Assembly: GCA_039810085.1 (NCBI GenBank)
Contig: JBDHWG010000007.1
Coordinates: forward strand, 124,001-188,000
Source: JBDHWG01 sp039810085
GTDB taxonomy: Bacteria; Chloroflexota; Anaerolineae; Epilineales; JAHCIE01
DNA length: 64,000 bases
Reading direction: 5' to 3'
Part shown: piece after piece, positions 12,201 to 20,633 of the stretch
How the letters are laid out: every line of letters begins with the position of its first letter
Numbering within the stretch: the first letter of the stretch is position 1
Program-made: the position numbers and the translations under genes
Notes under the pieces: generated by a model
Databases searched by the model: none
Seen by the model: only the letters and a program-made list of their open reading frames with translations
What the model was told of the DNA's origin: nothing

Positions 12201-12536
12201 TACCCGCAGGTGTTCGGCTTTGCCGGCGTTCTCAGCCCGTCACTCTGGTTCGCCGACCGGGCCATCTTCAAGACCGTCGAGGAGACGCCCTTCATTCGCG
12301 GCAAGATTTATGTCGATATCGGAGCCGAGGAAGAGGGCGCCGCTGCGACGGACGCGCGCAAGATGGTGAAGCTCTTGGAGCAAAAGGGCTACCGCATGGG
12401 CGAAGACCTGATGTTCGTCGAGGAAACCGACGCGGACCACAACGAGGCAGCGTGGTCGCGCCGCCTGCCGCGTGCGCTGCGCTTCCTCCTCCCGATGGGT
12501 CAGGCTGAGCTGGCCGCCGTTGAACAGACAAGGTAA
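9282..12536 (+). CDS. GH57/DUF3536 glycosidase-like protein fused to a C-terminal esterase
   Basis: This 1084-residue two-part protein has an N-terminal GH57 barrel followed by a DUF3536-like region (to about residue 800). Candidate catalytic residues are Glu154 (MWLAETAVD) and Asp265 (HIATDGETYGHH), matching the Glu and Asp of the conserved GH57 regions. From about residue 835 a second domain begins (RDLFVYLPPSYE, YPVVYMHDGQNLF), a putative esterase of the enterochelin-esterase/EstD type with nucleophile Ser961 in GSSMGG. GH57 members act on alpha-glucans, and the position between treZ and treY suggests alpha-glucan processing for trehalose synthesis, but the reaction is not known. GGAGAG precedes the ATG by 8 nt; treY follows after 5 nt. 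Confidence 0.85.
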   Translation: MERYICIHGHFYQPPRENPWLEAIELQDSAYPYHDWNERITAECYAANAAARMLDGYNKITDIVNNYARISFNFGPTLLAWLEEKRPDVYHAIQAADHISQENFSGHGSAIAQVYNHMILPLANRRDKISQIVWGIKDFEHRFGRFPEGMWLAETAVDLETLDILAEQGIKFTILAPGQATAVRPPDAGDDAWEDVLGARIDPSRAYLQRLPSGRSIALFFYDGPISQGIAFEGLLKNGADFANRLMGAFSDDRDWPQLVHIATDGETYGHHHHHGEMALAYALQYIKDSGQAELTNYGEFLEKHPPTWEVQITENTAWSCSHGVGRWSENCGCNSGGYPDWNQEWRGPLRAALDWLRDDLAVRYEETAKQLVKDPWQTRDAYINVILDRNPWNRETFLTEQATGKLTEEEQVLLWKLLEMQRHAMLMYTSCGWFFDELSGLETVQVIEYAGRAVQLALDIFGDESIEANFLERLAEANSNIGENGTGRDIYQKWIMPMVVDLPRVAMHYGVKSLFEGNGHATRIYSYSVEPQAIERMELGQPKLIVSRAKVRSEVTQEADDLTVAVVHLGGHNISGGVRRYRDDEEFEKLVADLRETFDQMDIPNIIRVIDQALDETKPLEATFRDEQRIVSNLILQPVMEEIEAANRSFYDRHAPLLRYLVDLNIPLQGGLKAVAVEALNQGLCDALGAAMPDQAHIQNLVDAAQRLKVPLDGVTLGFTLQQSVDAAMAQFQEQPRDTEAFDRVAMLLDLAQFLPFEVDLWQAQNVYFEMARQTLPVIQAYAPHNKRAQAWVDRFVALADKLWVYLPEGEVPGVNPDGRTIVGTVRILREVHSPQLDNTRDLFVYLPPSYETDEERRYPVVYMHDGQNLFDETASFAGEWHVDEAMQLLSWEGIEAIIVGVPNMGENRCEECSPYCDAKDGGGRGDDYLAFIVETVKPLVDAEFRTLPGHQYTGILGSSMGGLISLYAFVCYPQVFGFAGVLSPSLWFADRAIFKTVEETPFIRGKIYVDIGAEEEGAAATDARKMVKLLEQKGYRMGEDLMFVEETDADHNEAAWSRRLPRALRFLLPMGQAELAAVEQTR

Positions 12537-12541
12537 GCATA

Positions 12542-15500
12542 ATGGAAGCCACGAAGACCACACCAAGAGCCAGAAAAGCATCGCAGAGGCGTGTTGAGGT
12601 ACACATTCCGTGCGCCACGTACCGTCTGCAATTCGGCAAAGATTTCAGTTTCCGCGACGCGGAGGCAATCGCTCCGTACCTGCACGACCTGGGCATCAGT
12701 GACGCCTATGCCTCGCCCATCCTTAAGTCGCGTCCGGGCAGCCACGGCTACGACATCACCGACCACACTCAGCTCAACCCGGAGCTGGGCGGCCAGGAGG
12801 ACTTCGACCGCCTGGCGAGCCGCCTGCGCGAGCATGACCTGGGCCTGATCCTGGACACAGTTCCCAACCACATGGGCATCGACGATCCGGCCAACACATG
12901 GTGGATGGACGTGCTGGAGAACGGACCTAGCTCGCCCTATTCGCAGTACTTCGACGTCCAGTGGCAGCCGGTCAAGCGCGAGCTGGAAAATCGCGTCCTC
13001 CTGCCCATCCTCGGCGATCAGTACGGCAACGTCCTGGAGAACGGCCAGTTCCGCCTCGCCTACGAGGAAGGGACGCTGACCCTCTACTACTTCGACCATA
13101 AGCTGCCGGTTGCGCCGCGCACGTACACCCACGTCCTGACACCGTCCCTGGCACAGCTGACCGAGCGCCTGCCGGCGGAGGATGAGGCGCTGCTTGAGTT
13201 CCAGAGCATCCTTACCGCCCTGGGCTACCTCCCGCCACGCACGGAGACGGACCCGGAGAAGCTGGCCGAGCGCGCCCGCGAGTCCCTGGTCATCAAGCGC
13301 CGCCTGCACACCCTGTACGAAAGCCGCCCCGAGGTGCGTGAGGCGCTTGACGCGACCATCGAGGCGTTCAATGGCAAGGCGGGCGACCCACGCAGCTTCG
13401 ACAACCTGGACGCGCTTATCGAGGCCCAGGTGGTACGGCCGAGCTTCTGGCGTGTCGCGGGCGAGGAAATCAACTACCGCCGCTTCTTCGACGTGAATGA
13501 CCTGGCCGCCATCCGCGTCGAGCTTCAAGAGGTGTTCGACGCCAGCCACGCCCTGTTCATGCGCCTGCTAGCTGAGGGGAAGGCCAGCGGCTTGCGCATC
13601 GACCACCCCGACGGCCTGTGGGGCCCGCCGCGCTACTTCCAGCGGCTCCAGGCGGCCTACGTCAAGGCCCTCGCCTCGGCGAGGGACAAGGACGCATCGG
13701 CCAACGGCAACGTGGAACCTGGCGCTGACGTTGTCGCCCAGCGTCCGCTGTACGTCGTCGCCGAGAAGATTCTGTCGCACACCGAGCCGCTACCCCAGGA
13801 CTGGGCGGTCTACGGAACAACGGGCTACGACTTTCTCAACCAGGTCAACGGCCTGTTCGTGAATTCGACGAACGAGAAAGCCTTCGACCGCCTGTACGCC
13901 CGCTTCACCGAAGGGACGACCGACTACGCGCGCCTCGTGCATCAGAACAAGCTGCTTATCATGCGCTCGTCCCTCGTTAGCGAGATCAACATGCTCAGCC
14001 ACGAGCTAGAGCGCATCGGCGAAACCAATCGCCACTACCGCGACTTCACGCTCAATGGCCTGACGCGCGCCCTGCGCGAGGTCATCGCCAGCCTGCCCGT
14101 GTACCGCACGTACATCAACGCGGTGACGGGTGAGGTGCCGGAGCGCGACCGCGAGGTTGTCGAGGCGACGATTGCGGACGCCAAGCGCAACAACCCCGAC
14201 ATTGCCTCGACCGTGTTCGACTTCATCGGCGACACACTCCTGCTGCGCACCCTGGACAACTTCCGCGAGGATGAGCGCGAGGCGTTGGTCAATTGGATCA
14301 TGAAGTTCCAGCAGCTCACCGGCCCGGTCATGGCGAAGGGCGTCGAAGACACGGTGTTCTACGTCTACAACCGCCTGGTGTCGCTCAACGAGGTCGGCGG
14401 TCATCCGGACATCTTCGGCGTGTCGCTGGACGACTTCCACGCCCAGAACCAGTCCCGCGCCGAGCAGTGGCCCCACGCCCTGCTGACGACCTCGACGCAC
14501 GATACTAAGCGCGCCGAGGATACCCGCGCCCGCATCAATGTCCTATCCGAGATACCCGCCGAGTGGCGCAAGGGGCTTAACCGCTGGAAGCGGCTCAACG
14601 CGCGCAAGAAGACGCGCGTCGAGCGCATGCTTGCGCCCAGCGCCAACGACGAGTACCTGTTGTACCAGATCCTCGTCGGGGCGTGGCCGCTAGAGCCAAT
14701 GGACAAAGAGGGCGCGGCTGCTTTCCGCGACCGCATCGTCGCCTACATGCGCAAGGCGACGAAGGAGGCCAAGGTCCACACCGGCTGGCTCAACGCCGTT
14801 GAGGCGTACGATACCGCCGTGGAGAAGTTCACCACCGCCGTGTTGAGCGACAAGGCGTTCCGCAAGGCATTCGAGCCGTTCGCCCGCCGCGTTGCATTCT
14901 TCGGCCAGTTCAACAGCCTGTCGCAGACCCTGCTCAAGCTCACCTCGCCGGGCGTGCCCGACATCTACCAGGGCACGGAACTGTGGGATCTCAGCCTGGT
15001 GGACCCAGACAACCGCCGCCCGGTCGACTACGAGCGTCGAACGGCGATGACACGCGAGCTGGCGGAGCGTCTCGCGGAGAGCAGCCAAGCCAGCCAGGGC
15101 AACGGCCACGCGGCGGAGAGCACACCCGAGATGGTCCTTGCCCAGGAAACCCTGGAGCGATGGCAAGATGGGCGGGTCAAGCTCTACCTTACCCTCCAGA
15201 CGCTGCGTTTCCGCGCCGCCCACGAGCTTCTGTTCCGGGACGGCAGTTACCAACCGCTCACCGCAAGGGGCGCGAAGGCCGAGCACGCCTGCGCGTTCGC
15301 CCGCACCCAGGGGAGCGAGACGGCGATTGTCGTCGCGCCGCGTCTCGTCGTCGGCTTGACCGAAGGCGCAGAGACACCGCCGCTCGGCGAGGGCGTGTGG
15401 GGTGACACGCAACTCCCGATACCGGACGCGAAGTCGGGCCAGCGTTATCGCAACATCTTCACCGGCGAGGTCTTGACGGTTGCGGGCAACGGTCTACGCC

Positions 15501-15550
15501 TGGCCGACGTCCTGGCGCGCTTCCCCGTCGCCTTGCTGACGCCGGCGTAG
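12542..15550 (+). CDS. treY: Maltooligosyl trehalose synthase
   Basis: This 1002-residue GH13 enzyme isomerises the reducing-end alpha-1,4 bond of maltodextrins to the alpha,alpha-1,1 bond, the first step of the TreYZ route. The sequence has the TreY start (IPCATYRLQFGKDF), YASPILKSRPGSHGYD and DTVPNHMG. Catalytic residues are Asp354 in LRIDHPDG, Glu408 in VVAEKIL and Asp654 in TSTHDTKR. It is longer than the 700-900 residues common for TreY because of inserts in the central region and an extended C-terminus. It is the last gene of the treZ operon, ending 25 nt before a strong terminator. Confidence 0.95.
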   Translation: MEATKTTPRARKASQRRVEVHIPCATYRLQFGKDFSFRDAEAIAPYLHDLGISDAYASPILKSRPGSHGYDITDHTQLNPELGGQEDFDRLASRLREHDLGLILDTVPNHMGIDDPANTWWMDVLENGPSSPYSQYFDVQWQPVKRELENRVLLPILGDQYGNVLENGQFRLAYEEGTLTLYYFDHKLPVAPRTYTHVLTPSLAQLTERLPAEDEALLEFQSILTALGYLPPRTETDPEKLAERARESLVIKRRLHTLYESRPEVREALDATIEAFNGKAGDPRSFDNLDALIEAQVVRPSFWRVAGEEINYRRFFDVNDLAAIRVELQEVFDASHALFMRLLAEGKASGLRIDHPDGLWGPPRYFQRLQAAYVKALASARDKDASANGNVEPGADVVAQRPLYVVAEKILSHTEPLPQDWAVYGTTGYDFLNQVNGLFVNSTNEKAFDRLYARFTEGTTDYARLVHQNKLLIMRSSLVSEINMLSHELERIGETNRHYRDFTLNGLTRALREVIASLPVYRTYINAVTGEVPERDREVVEATIADAKRNNPDIASTVFDFIGDTLLLRTLDNFREDEREALVNWIMKFQQLTGPVMAKGVEDTVFYVYNRLVSLNEVGGHPDIFGVSLDDFHAQNQSRAEQWPHALLTTSTHDTKRAEDTRARINVLSEIPAEWRKGLNRWKRLNARKKTRVERMLAPSANDEYLLYQILVGAWPLEPMDKEGAAAFRDRIVAYMRKATKEAKVHTGWLNAVEAYDTAVEKFTTAVLSDKAFRKAFEPFARRVAFFGQFNSLSQTLLKLTSPGVPDIYQGTELWDLSLVDPDNRRPVDYERRTAMTRELAERLAESSQASQGNGHAAESTPEMVLAQETLERWQDGRVKLYLTLQTLRFRAAHELLFRDGSYQPLTARGAKAEHACAFARTQGSETAIVVAPRLVVGLTEGAETPPLGEGVWGDTQLPIPDAKSGQRYRNIFTGEVLTVAGNGLRLADVLARFPVALLTPA

Positions 15551-15575
15551 CCGCCCGTCGTTGTCACACAAAACA

Positions 15576-15612
15576 ACAGCCCCATTCCTGCGGGAATGGG
15601 GCTGTGCTCTTT
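15576..15612. terminator. Strong bidirectional terminator after treY
   Basis: A 13-bp perfect stem (ACAGCCCCATTCC, 15576-15588; complement 15593-15605) closes a TGCG loop. It is followed by a T-rich stretch (GCTCTTTT) on the + strand and by TTGTTTTG on the - strand. It separates the convergent treY (+) and BatA-like (-) genes. Confidence 0.85.
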
Positions 15613-15631
15613 TGGAGGAAGGTACGCTCGG

Positions 15632-16708
15632 TCAGGCGAGTGGGTTCCAGAGGAGGGCGAGGACGACGGCCAGGCCAGCGAGCAGCGCGCCCAGCGCCGT
15701 AAACGCTACGCTCAACTCGTTGGTTTCGTGCTTCGTAAACGAGTACGTGGGGAGGCCCTGCAAGGCATCCATCAGCTCGTTGGCGGTCTCCGCCGAGTGA
15801 TACTCAGCCCCCGTCATGCTGGCGACCTGCTTGAGCGTCTGCTCGTCGATGCCGCGCTGGAAGCCGCCAAAGCCACCGCCAAAGCCACCCCCACCGCCAC
15901 GCCCACGGCCCCCCGGCGGCCCACCCGGCTCGCTCCCCACCATCTGCGGGTTGCAGTTCGGGAACTCGGAGCCGTTTGCAGTTCCGAAGCCAATGGTATA
16001 GACACGCACGCCGCGGTCAACCGCCTGCTGCGCCGCGCTGACCGGCGTTGGCCCCGTGTTACTCGCGCCATCGGTGAGCAGAACAATGACGTCCGGCACA
16101 TACGCGCCTTTCGGCACCGGCGTCGGCTCCGGCCGTGAAGGGTCGGGTTTCGCGGGCGCGACCGCCGGATCGATTTCGGCAATCGCGTCCAGGGACTTCT
16201 GGATGGCGCTGCCAATGGCCGTCCGCCGGCCCAGCACCAGGCTGTCGATGGCCCGCTGGAGGGCGTCCTTGTCTGTCGTGGGCGGCTGAATCTCTTCGGC
16301 AAAACCGGAGAACGCGACGATGCCAATCTGCGTGCCCGGCGGCTGCTGGTCGATGAACGACGAGGCGGCGGCCTTTGCCGCCAGAATGCGGTTCGGCGTC
16401 ACATCCGTTGAGCACATGCTCAACGAGACGTCCATCGCCAGGACGATGGTGCGCTGGTTTGTGGGAACGCTGACCACCGCCAGCGGACGGCTCAATGCGA
16501 GGGCCAGGGCCGCCACCGCCAGGAGGAACAGGGCGACCGGGACATGACGCCGCCAGCGCGAGGTCTCCGGGCGCGCCGCGCGGATGAGCGATAGGCTCGA
16601 GTAGCGCACGGTGAAGCGCCGACGGCGGCGCAACGCCCAGATGTACGCCGCGATGAGCGCCGGTATCAAGAGTAGCAAGAGCAGGAACCACGGCCAGAGT
16701 AGTGTCAC
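15632..16708 (-). CDS. BatA/BatB-like von Willebrand factor A membrane protein
   Basis: The protein has 358 residues. Two N-terminal membrane segments (about 4-26 and 56-76) precede a VWA domain with an intact MIDAS, DVSLS (Asp93, Ser95, Ser97), the Thr of GRRTAIG and the Asp of LLTDGASN. A final hydrophobic segment lies at the C-terminus. A glycine-rich insert (GGRGRGGGGGFGGGFGGF) sits inside the domain and is unusual. The start is GTG 16708, preceded by GGAGG at 6 nt. It is the last gene of the MoxR/DUF58/BatA operon; such proteins are thought to work with MoxR AAA+ ATPases in complex assembly or stress tolerance. Confidence 0.85.
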   Translation of the reverse strand: MTLLWPWFLLLLLLIPALIAAYIWALRRRRRFTVRYSSLSLIRAARPETSRWRRHVPVALFLLAVAALALALSRPLAVVSVPTNQRTIVLAMDVSLSMCSTDVTPNRILAAKAAASSFIDQQPPGTQIGIVAFSGFAEEIQPPTTDKDALQRAIDSLVLGRRTAIGSAIQKSLDAIAEIDPAVAPAKPDPSRPEPTPVPKGAYVPDVIVLLTDGASNTGPTPVSAAQQAVDRGVRVYTIGFGTANGSEFPNCNPQMVGSEPGGPPGGRGRGGGGGFGGGFGGFQRGIDEQTLKQVASMTGAEYHSAETANELMDALQGLPTYSFTKHETNELSVAFTALGALLAGLAVVLALLWNPLA

Positions 16709-16744
16709 AGACGTCCTCCTAACCGCATCAAGACGACCCCCTCA

Positions 16745-17767
16745 TCATGGCAGACGCCCTAGCCACACGAGCGAGAACACGCCGCCGAGGAGGAGCATCA
16801 CGAGGCCCGCCCCCGCGAACAGAGCGGTGACTTCCGTCTTTTCCGGCTTGACCACCATCTGCGCATCCAGGTTGTCGTAAATGTTGTGCAGGTCTTGCTC
16901 ATTCTGGGCGTTGTAGTATGCGCCATCGGTGAGCTTCGCAATTTGCTGGAGCGTCGGCTCATCCAGGCGCGAGCGCACCGTGAACCCCTCGATGTGTAGA
17001 AGCGACCCGGATGGGCTTCCGACGCCGATGGTGTAGATACGCACGCCCCTATCCTTCGCCGTCTGCGCCGCTTTCAGCGGGTCGGGATTCACGTTGTTCT
17101 CGCCGTCACTCAAGAGAACGATGGCGGCTGGCGCGTAGGTTCCCTCCGGCACCGGCGTGGGTGTGGGCGTGGGTGTGGGCGCTTCGCCAGGTGGGCGGTT
17201 GGTGTAGTAGTGCGTCTGCGGCTCCGAATTCGCCGTGGCGATGGTGGTGAGCGCCATGTTGATGCCGCTGGCAAGGGACGTGCCGCGCGCCGGCGCCAAG
17301 CGGTTGATGGCCGCCAACACCTGCCCCTGGTCGTTCGTGGGCGGCTGCACCGAGAAGCCGTTCTCGCTGAACGAGACCACCCCAATCTGAACCGTGGACG
17401 GCTGCTTCTCGATGAACGCCTGGGCCGCCGCCTTGGCCGCGTCGAGCCGCGTCGGCTTCATGTCGTCGGCGGCCATGCTGCCGGACACGTCGAAAGCGAG
17501 AATTACAGTGCCGTAGACTTTCGGCAAACTGACAATAGTCTGCGGCCGCGCCAGGCCGACGATGAGCAACAGCAGACCCAGCAGGAAGAAGATGAGCGGG
17601 ACATGGCGTCGCCAACTGAAGCCACGCCCCGCGCTTCCTTGCACAATTCCCAGGCTGCCGTATCGCGTCGCCCATTGACGACGCTGCCGCTGCATCCGCA
17701 CGTACCAGACGATAATCAGCGGGATGAGCACGAGCAGCCACAGCATTCCCGTCCAGGTAAAAGACAT
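16745..17767 (-). CDS. BatA-like von Willebrand factor A membrane protein
   Basis: The 340-residue protein has the same design as its neighbour at 15632-16708, and the two probably arose by duplication. Two N-terminal membrane helices precede a VWA domain with MIDAS DVSGS (Asp93, Ser95, Ser97), LLSDGENN and a C-terminal helix. A Thr-Pro repeat (TPTPTPTPVPEG) is inserted in the domain before the strand that carries LLSDG. The ATG at 17767 is preceded by GGATAGG and lies 12 nt after the DUF58 gene, so they are co-transcribed. Confidence 0.87.
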   Translation of the reverse strand: MSFTWTGMLWLLVLIPLIIVWYVRMQRQRRQWATRYGSLGIVQGSAGRGFSWRRHVPLIFFLLGLLLLIVGLARPQTIVSLPKVYGTVILAFDVSGSMAADDMKPTRLDAAKAAAQAFIEKQPSTVQIGVVSFSENGFSVQPPTNDQGQVLAAINRLAPARGTSLASGINMALTTIATANSEPQTHYYTNRPPGEAPTPTPTPTPVPEGTYAPAAIVLLSDGENNVNPDPLKAAQTAKDRGVRIYTIGVGSPSGSLLHIEGFTVRSRLDEPTLQQIAKLTDGAYYNAQNEQDLHNIYDNLDAQMVVKPEKTEVTALFAGAGLVMLLLGGVFSLVWLGRLP

Positions 17768-17779
17768 ACGCCTATCCGT

Positions 17780-18679
17780 TCACTTCCGCCGCTGCTTGCG
17801 CCGTCGGGCGAACCGCACCAGGGCCGACACCATGTCTTCCTCCGTCGAGAGGGGCAGCACGTCCACGCCAACCCGCTTGAAGGTCTCATTGAGCGCGGCC
17901 TCGCGCTGTTGCGCCGCTTCCTGGAAGCGCCGGCGGAACTTCTTGTCGCGCGTGTCCACGTAAATCTGTTCGCCGGTCTCGGCGTCCTCAATGATAATTG
18001 GCCCCACGTCGGGCAGTTCCATCTCGCGCGGGTCCCACAGCCGAATTGCGATCACCTCGTGGCGCTGGCAGAGCAGCTTCAACGGCCGCTCCCAGCCGGG
18101 CGCGCTGATGAAGTCAGAGACGAGAAAGATCATCGAGCGGCGCTGGATGCCATACAGCGCCGCGCTGAGCATGGGGGTCAGGTCCGTCATCGGCCCACGC
18201 TTCGCTGGCGGCGCTTTCAGAATGTCGTTCGTCAGCCGCAGCACTTGAAGCCGCCCGCTACCGGCGGGGATCGTGCGCTGGACACGGGTGTCGTAGAGGA
18301 TAGCGCCGACGCGGTTGCCGTGGCGCGTGAGCAGCCGCGCCAATGTTGTCACGAAATCGACCAGGATGGCGCGCTTGGACCTCTGTAACGTGCCGAACTC
18401 GAGCGACGGACTCATGTCCAGCAGGAACCAACCCGTAATATCGCGGTCCTCGACGTACTGCCGCACATACGGCGTGTCCATGCGCGCCGTGACGTTCCAG
18501 TCGATATAGCGAATGTCGTCCTCGGGCTGGTACTCGCGCAAATCCGCCAGGTCGATGCCCGCGCCGTAGAACAGGGTGCGGTAGTCGCCCTGGAGCAGAC
18601 CGTCCAGCCGACGGACGACGTGCCAGTCCAGGCGCTGGAGGACGCTCTCAGGCGTTGCGGCGGGCGAAGCTGTGCTCAT
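17780..18679 (-). CDS. DUF58 family protein
   Basis: The protein has 299 residues and no membrane segment. The DUF58 hallmark is present: GDYRTLFYGAGIDLADLREYQPGDD-like text (here YQPEDDIRYIDWNVTARM), followed by a VWA-like fold with FLLDMSPSLEFG. DUF58 proteins accompany MoxR ATPases and BatA proteins, and their biochemical role is not settled. The start lies inside the end of moxR (32-nt overlap), which suggests translational coupling. The C-terminus is basic (RRRKQRRK). Confidence 0.88.
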   Translation of the reverse strand: MSTASPAATPESVLQRLDWHVVRRLDGLLQGDYRTLFYGAGIDLADLREYQPEDDIRYIDWNVTARMDTPYVRQYVEDRDITGWFLLDMSPSLEFGTLQRSKRAILVDFVTTLARLLTRHGNRVGAILYDTRVQRTIPAGSGRLQVLRLTNDILKAPPAKRGPMTDLTPMLSAALYGIQRRSMIFLVSDFISAPGWERPLKLLCQRHEVIAIRLWDPREMELPDVGPIIIEDAETGEQIYVDTRDKKFRRRFQEAAQQREAALNETFKRVGVDVLPLSTEEDMVSALVRFARRRKQRRK

Positions 18680-19670
18680 GCAAAGGCACCACGGGTGGCG
18701 GAATGCGGCTCAAGATTTGGTTTAGCAGGTCATCGGGCGTGACGTTATCCGACAGCGCCTCGTAGGACGGCACAAGACGATGCCGCAGCACGTCCAACAT
18801 CATGTCCTGGACATCCTGGGGCAGGACGTAGTTGCGGCCACGCACAAAGGCGAGGGCACGCGCCGTCAGCATCAGGTTGATGGTCGCGCGCGGGCTGGCG
18901 CCAAACATGATGTAGCGCTGCAAGTCCGGCAGGCCCACATCCTTCGGCTGGCGCGTCGCATTGACGACCTTGATGGCGTACTCGATGAGCGCCGGATCGA
19001 CGTACACCTGGTAGACCTTCTTCTGAAGCTCCAGCAACCCTTCGGTGCTGAGCGCCTCCTGCACCGGCTGGAGATAGCCAATCATGCGCTCAACGATGAC
19101 GAACTCCTCTGTCGGCGTCGGGTAGCCGACGAGCACCTTGAGCATAAAGCGGTCAACCTGGGCTTCCGGCAGCGCGTACGTGCCCTCGGTCTCGATGGGG
19201 TTCTGCGTCGCCATGACCAGGAACGGGTTCGGCACCTTATAGGTCTCCAACCCGATAGTTACCTGGCGCTCCTGCATCACCTCCAGCAACGCGCTTTGCA
19301 CCTTGGCCGGCGCGCGGTTGATTTCGTCGGCCAGAAGGAGGTTGGTGAAGACAGGGCCGAACGATGTGTTGAACTCGCCCGTCTTATTGTTGTAGATACG
19401 CGTGCCGATCAAGTCGGCCGGCACGAGGTCCGGGGTAAACTGAATGCGCTTGAAATCGCCGCCGATTGACTCGGCCAGCGTCTTGATCGCCATCGTCTTC
19501 GCTAGCCCGGGCACACCCTCGACCAGAATGTGGCCGCGCGCCAGAAGCGCCACGACAAGCCGCTCCAGCAGGTGGTCCTGCCCAACGATAACCTTCTTGA
19601 CTTCGTACAGCACACGCTCCATCGGCGTCCTGTTGGGTGCAGCTTGTACCGGCTCCATCGGCCTATCCAT
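18648..19670 (-). CDS. MoxR-family AAA+ ATPase
   Basis: The 340-residue ATPase has Walker A GVPGLAKT (residues 52-59), Walker B LLLADEINRAPAK, sensor text MATQNPIE and the MoxR motif EGTYALPEAQVDRF. MoxR proteins are chaperone-like ATPases that act with VWA proteins encoded beside them, here the two BatA-like genes. The ATG at 19670 has GGAGAA four nucleotides upstream; a TTG directly before it is less likely. It follows the protease gene by 11 nt. Confidence 0.93.
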   Translation of the reverse strand: MDRPMEPVQAAPNRTPMERVLYEVKKVIVGQDHLLERLVVALLARGHILVEGVPGLAKTMAIKTLAESIGGDFKRIQFTPDLVPADLIGTRIYNNKTGEFNTSFGPVFTNLLLADEINRAPAKVQSALLEVMQERQVTIGLETYKVPNPFLVMATQNPIETEGTYALPEAQVDRFMLKVLVGYPTPTEEFVIVERMIGYLQPVQEALSTEGLLELQKKVYQVYVDPALIEYAIKVVNATRQPKDVGLPDLQRYIMFGASPRATINLMLTARALAFVRGRNYVLPQDVQDMMLDVLRHRLVPSYEALSDNVTPDDLLNQILSRIPPPVVPLHEHSFARRNA

Positions 19671-19681
19671 CAAGTTCTCCC

Positions 19682-20521
19682 TTAATACGGCGGCAGGCCG
19701 GCGGCCCCGCCTGCGGTGGTAATCGGCACGGCGAAGCCGATACCGATGAAAACGTCTTGCTCAGTCGGGTTGACCAGCGCCGTGACGATGCCAATCACCT
19801 CGCCGGCCCGGTTCAGTAGCGGGCCGCCGGAGTTGCCCGGGTTCACCGCCGCGTCAAACTGGATTAGCCCCGTCAGCTTGTTCTGGCCGTCCGGGTTCTT
19901 GAAGGAGCGGTTGAAGCCAGAAATCACACCCGCGCTCATCGACCCATAGAGGCCCAGCGGGTTGCCGACGGCATACGCCTCGTCGCCGACGCTCATGGCG
20001 TTCGGGTTGCCGAGCGTCGCCGGCACGACCTGCTCTGGCAGTTGGCTGGGCTGAAGGACGGCGATGTCATTCTCCGGCTGCTTTACTGCAATCTGAGCGC
20101 TGGCTTCCGTGCCGTCCGCGAACGTCACCTTGATATCGGTCGCGTTGGCGACGACGTGCAGCGCGGTGAGAATGTCGCCGTTATCCGTGACGATGACGCC
20201 GCTGCCAATCCCCCTGCCTGACTTCCCTTCCTTGTCCACCTCGTTGGTCTGGATGAGGACGAAGGAGGGACGAATGGCCTGGTAGACCAGGGCGGAAAAG
20301 GCGGGCAGAGGCGTCGCCGACGCCATCGCCTGGGCGATGGAGGTGTTCACCTCCTGGGTAGTCAGGACGTGGGGCTTTGGCGAGAGGAGCGAGTAGAGGA
20401 GCACGGCGACAAGCGCGGCCAGAACGCCCCACGCGAACATCAGGGGACCGCGCGCTCGCGTTCGCCAGTCACGTAGGCGTTGCCGCCACACTTCGGTTCG
20501 TGATACGGAAATTTCGCTCAT
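19682..20521 (-). CDS. Membrane-anchored trypsin-like serine protease (HtrA/DegP type, no PDZ domain)
   Basis: The 279-residue protein has a basic N-terminus, one membrane helix at about 27-46, and a chymotrypsin-fold protease domain outside. The catalytic triad is His122 (TALHVV), Asp152 (ENDIAVL) and Ser231 (NPGNSGGP). It stops soon after the protease domain, so the PDZ domain of classical HtrA/DegP is missing. The ATG at 20521 is preferred over one 39 nt upstream, because a TATAAT box at 20566-20571 would place transcription start at or after the longer start. It is the first gene of the MoxR/Bat operon. Confidence 0.85.
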   Translation of the reverse strand: MSEISVSRTEVWRQRLRDWRTRARGPLMFAWGVLAALVAVLLYSLLSPKPHVLTTQEVNTSIAQAMASATPLPAFSALVYQAIRPSFVLIQTNEVDKEGKSGRGIGSGVIVTDNGDILTALHVVANATDIKVTFADGTEASAQIAVKQPENDIAVLQPSQLPEQVVPATLGNPNAMSVGDEAYAVGNPLGLYGSMSAGVISGFNRSFKNPDGQNKLTGLIQFDAAVNPGNSGGPLLNRAGEVIGIVTALVNPTEQDVFIGIGFAVPITTAGGAAGLPPY

Positions 20522-20565
20522 GACCCTGCTAACTAGGTTGAAAGCACGCGACGGCCACATACTGA

Positions 20566-20571
20566 ATTATA
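20566..20571 (-). promoter_or_regulatory. Candidate -10 box for the protease/MoxR operon
   Basis: TATAAT is read on the - strand about 45 nt before the chosen ATG of the protease gene. No convincing -35 hexamer lies 16-18 nt upstream. Confidence 0.35.
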
Positions 20572-20633
20572 TACACGATTGAGGCGAAGAAGTGTATACA
20601 GGACAGTGGAAAATGCAACCACATCAGGGAGAA

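Noticed and set aside
12500..13549. A 349-codon open frame opposite treY
   Set aside because: treY is continuous and complete here, and the antisense product has no domain.
15863..15912. The Gly-rich coding stretch as a low-complexity error
   Set aside because: The reading frame stays open on both sides and the VWA motifs resume in frame, so it is a real insert.
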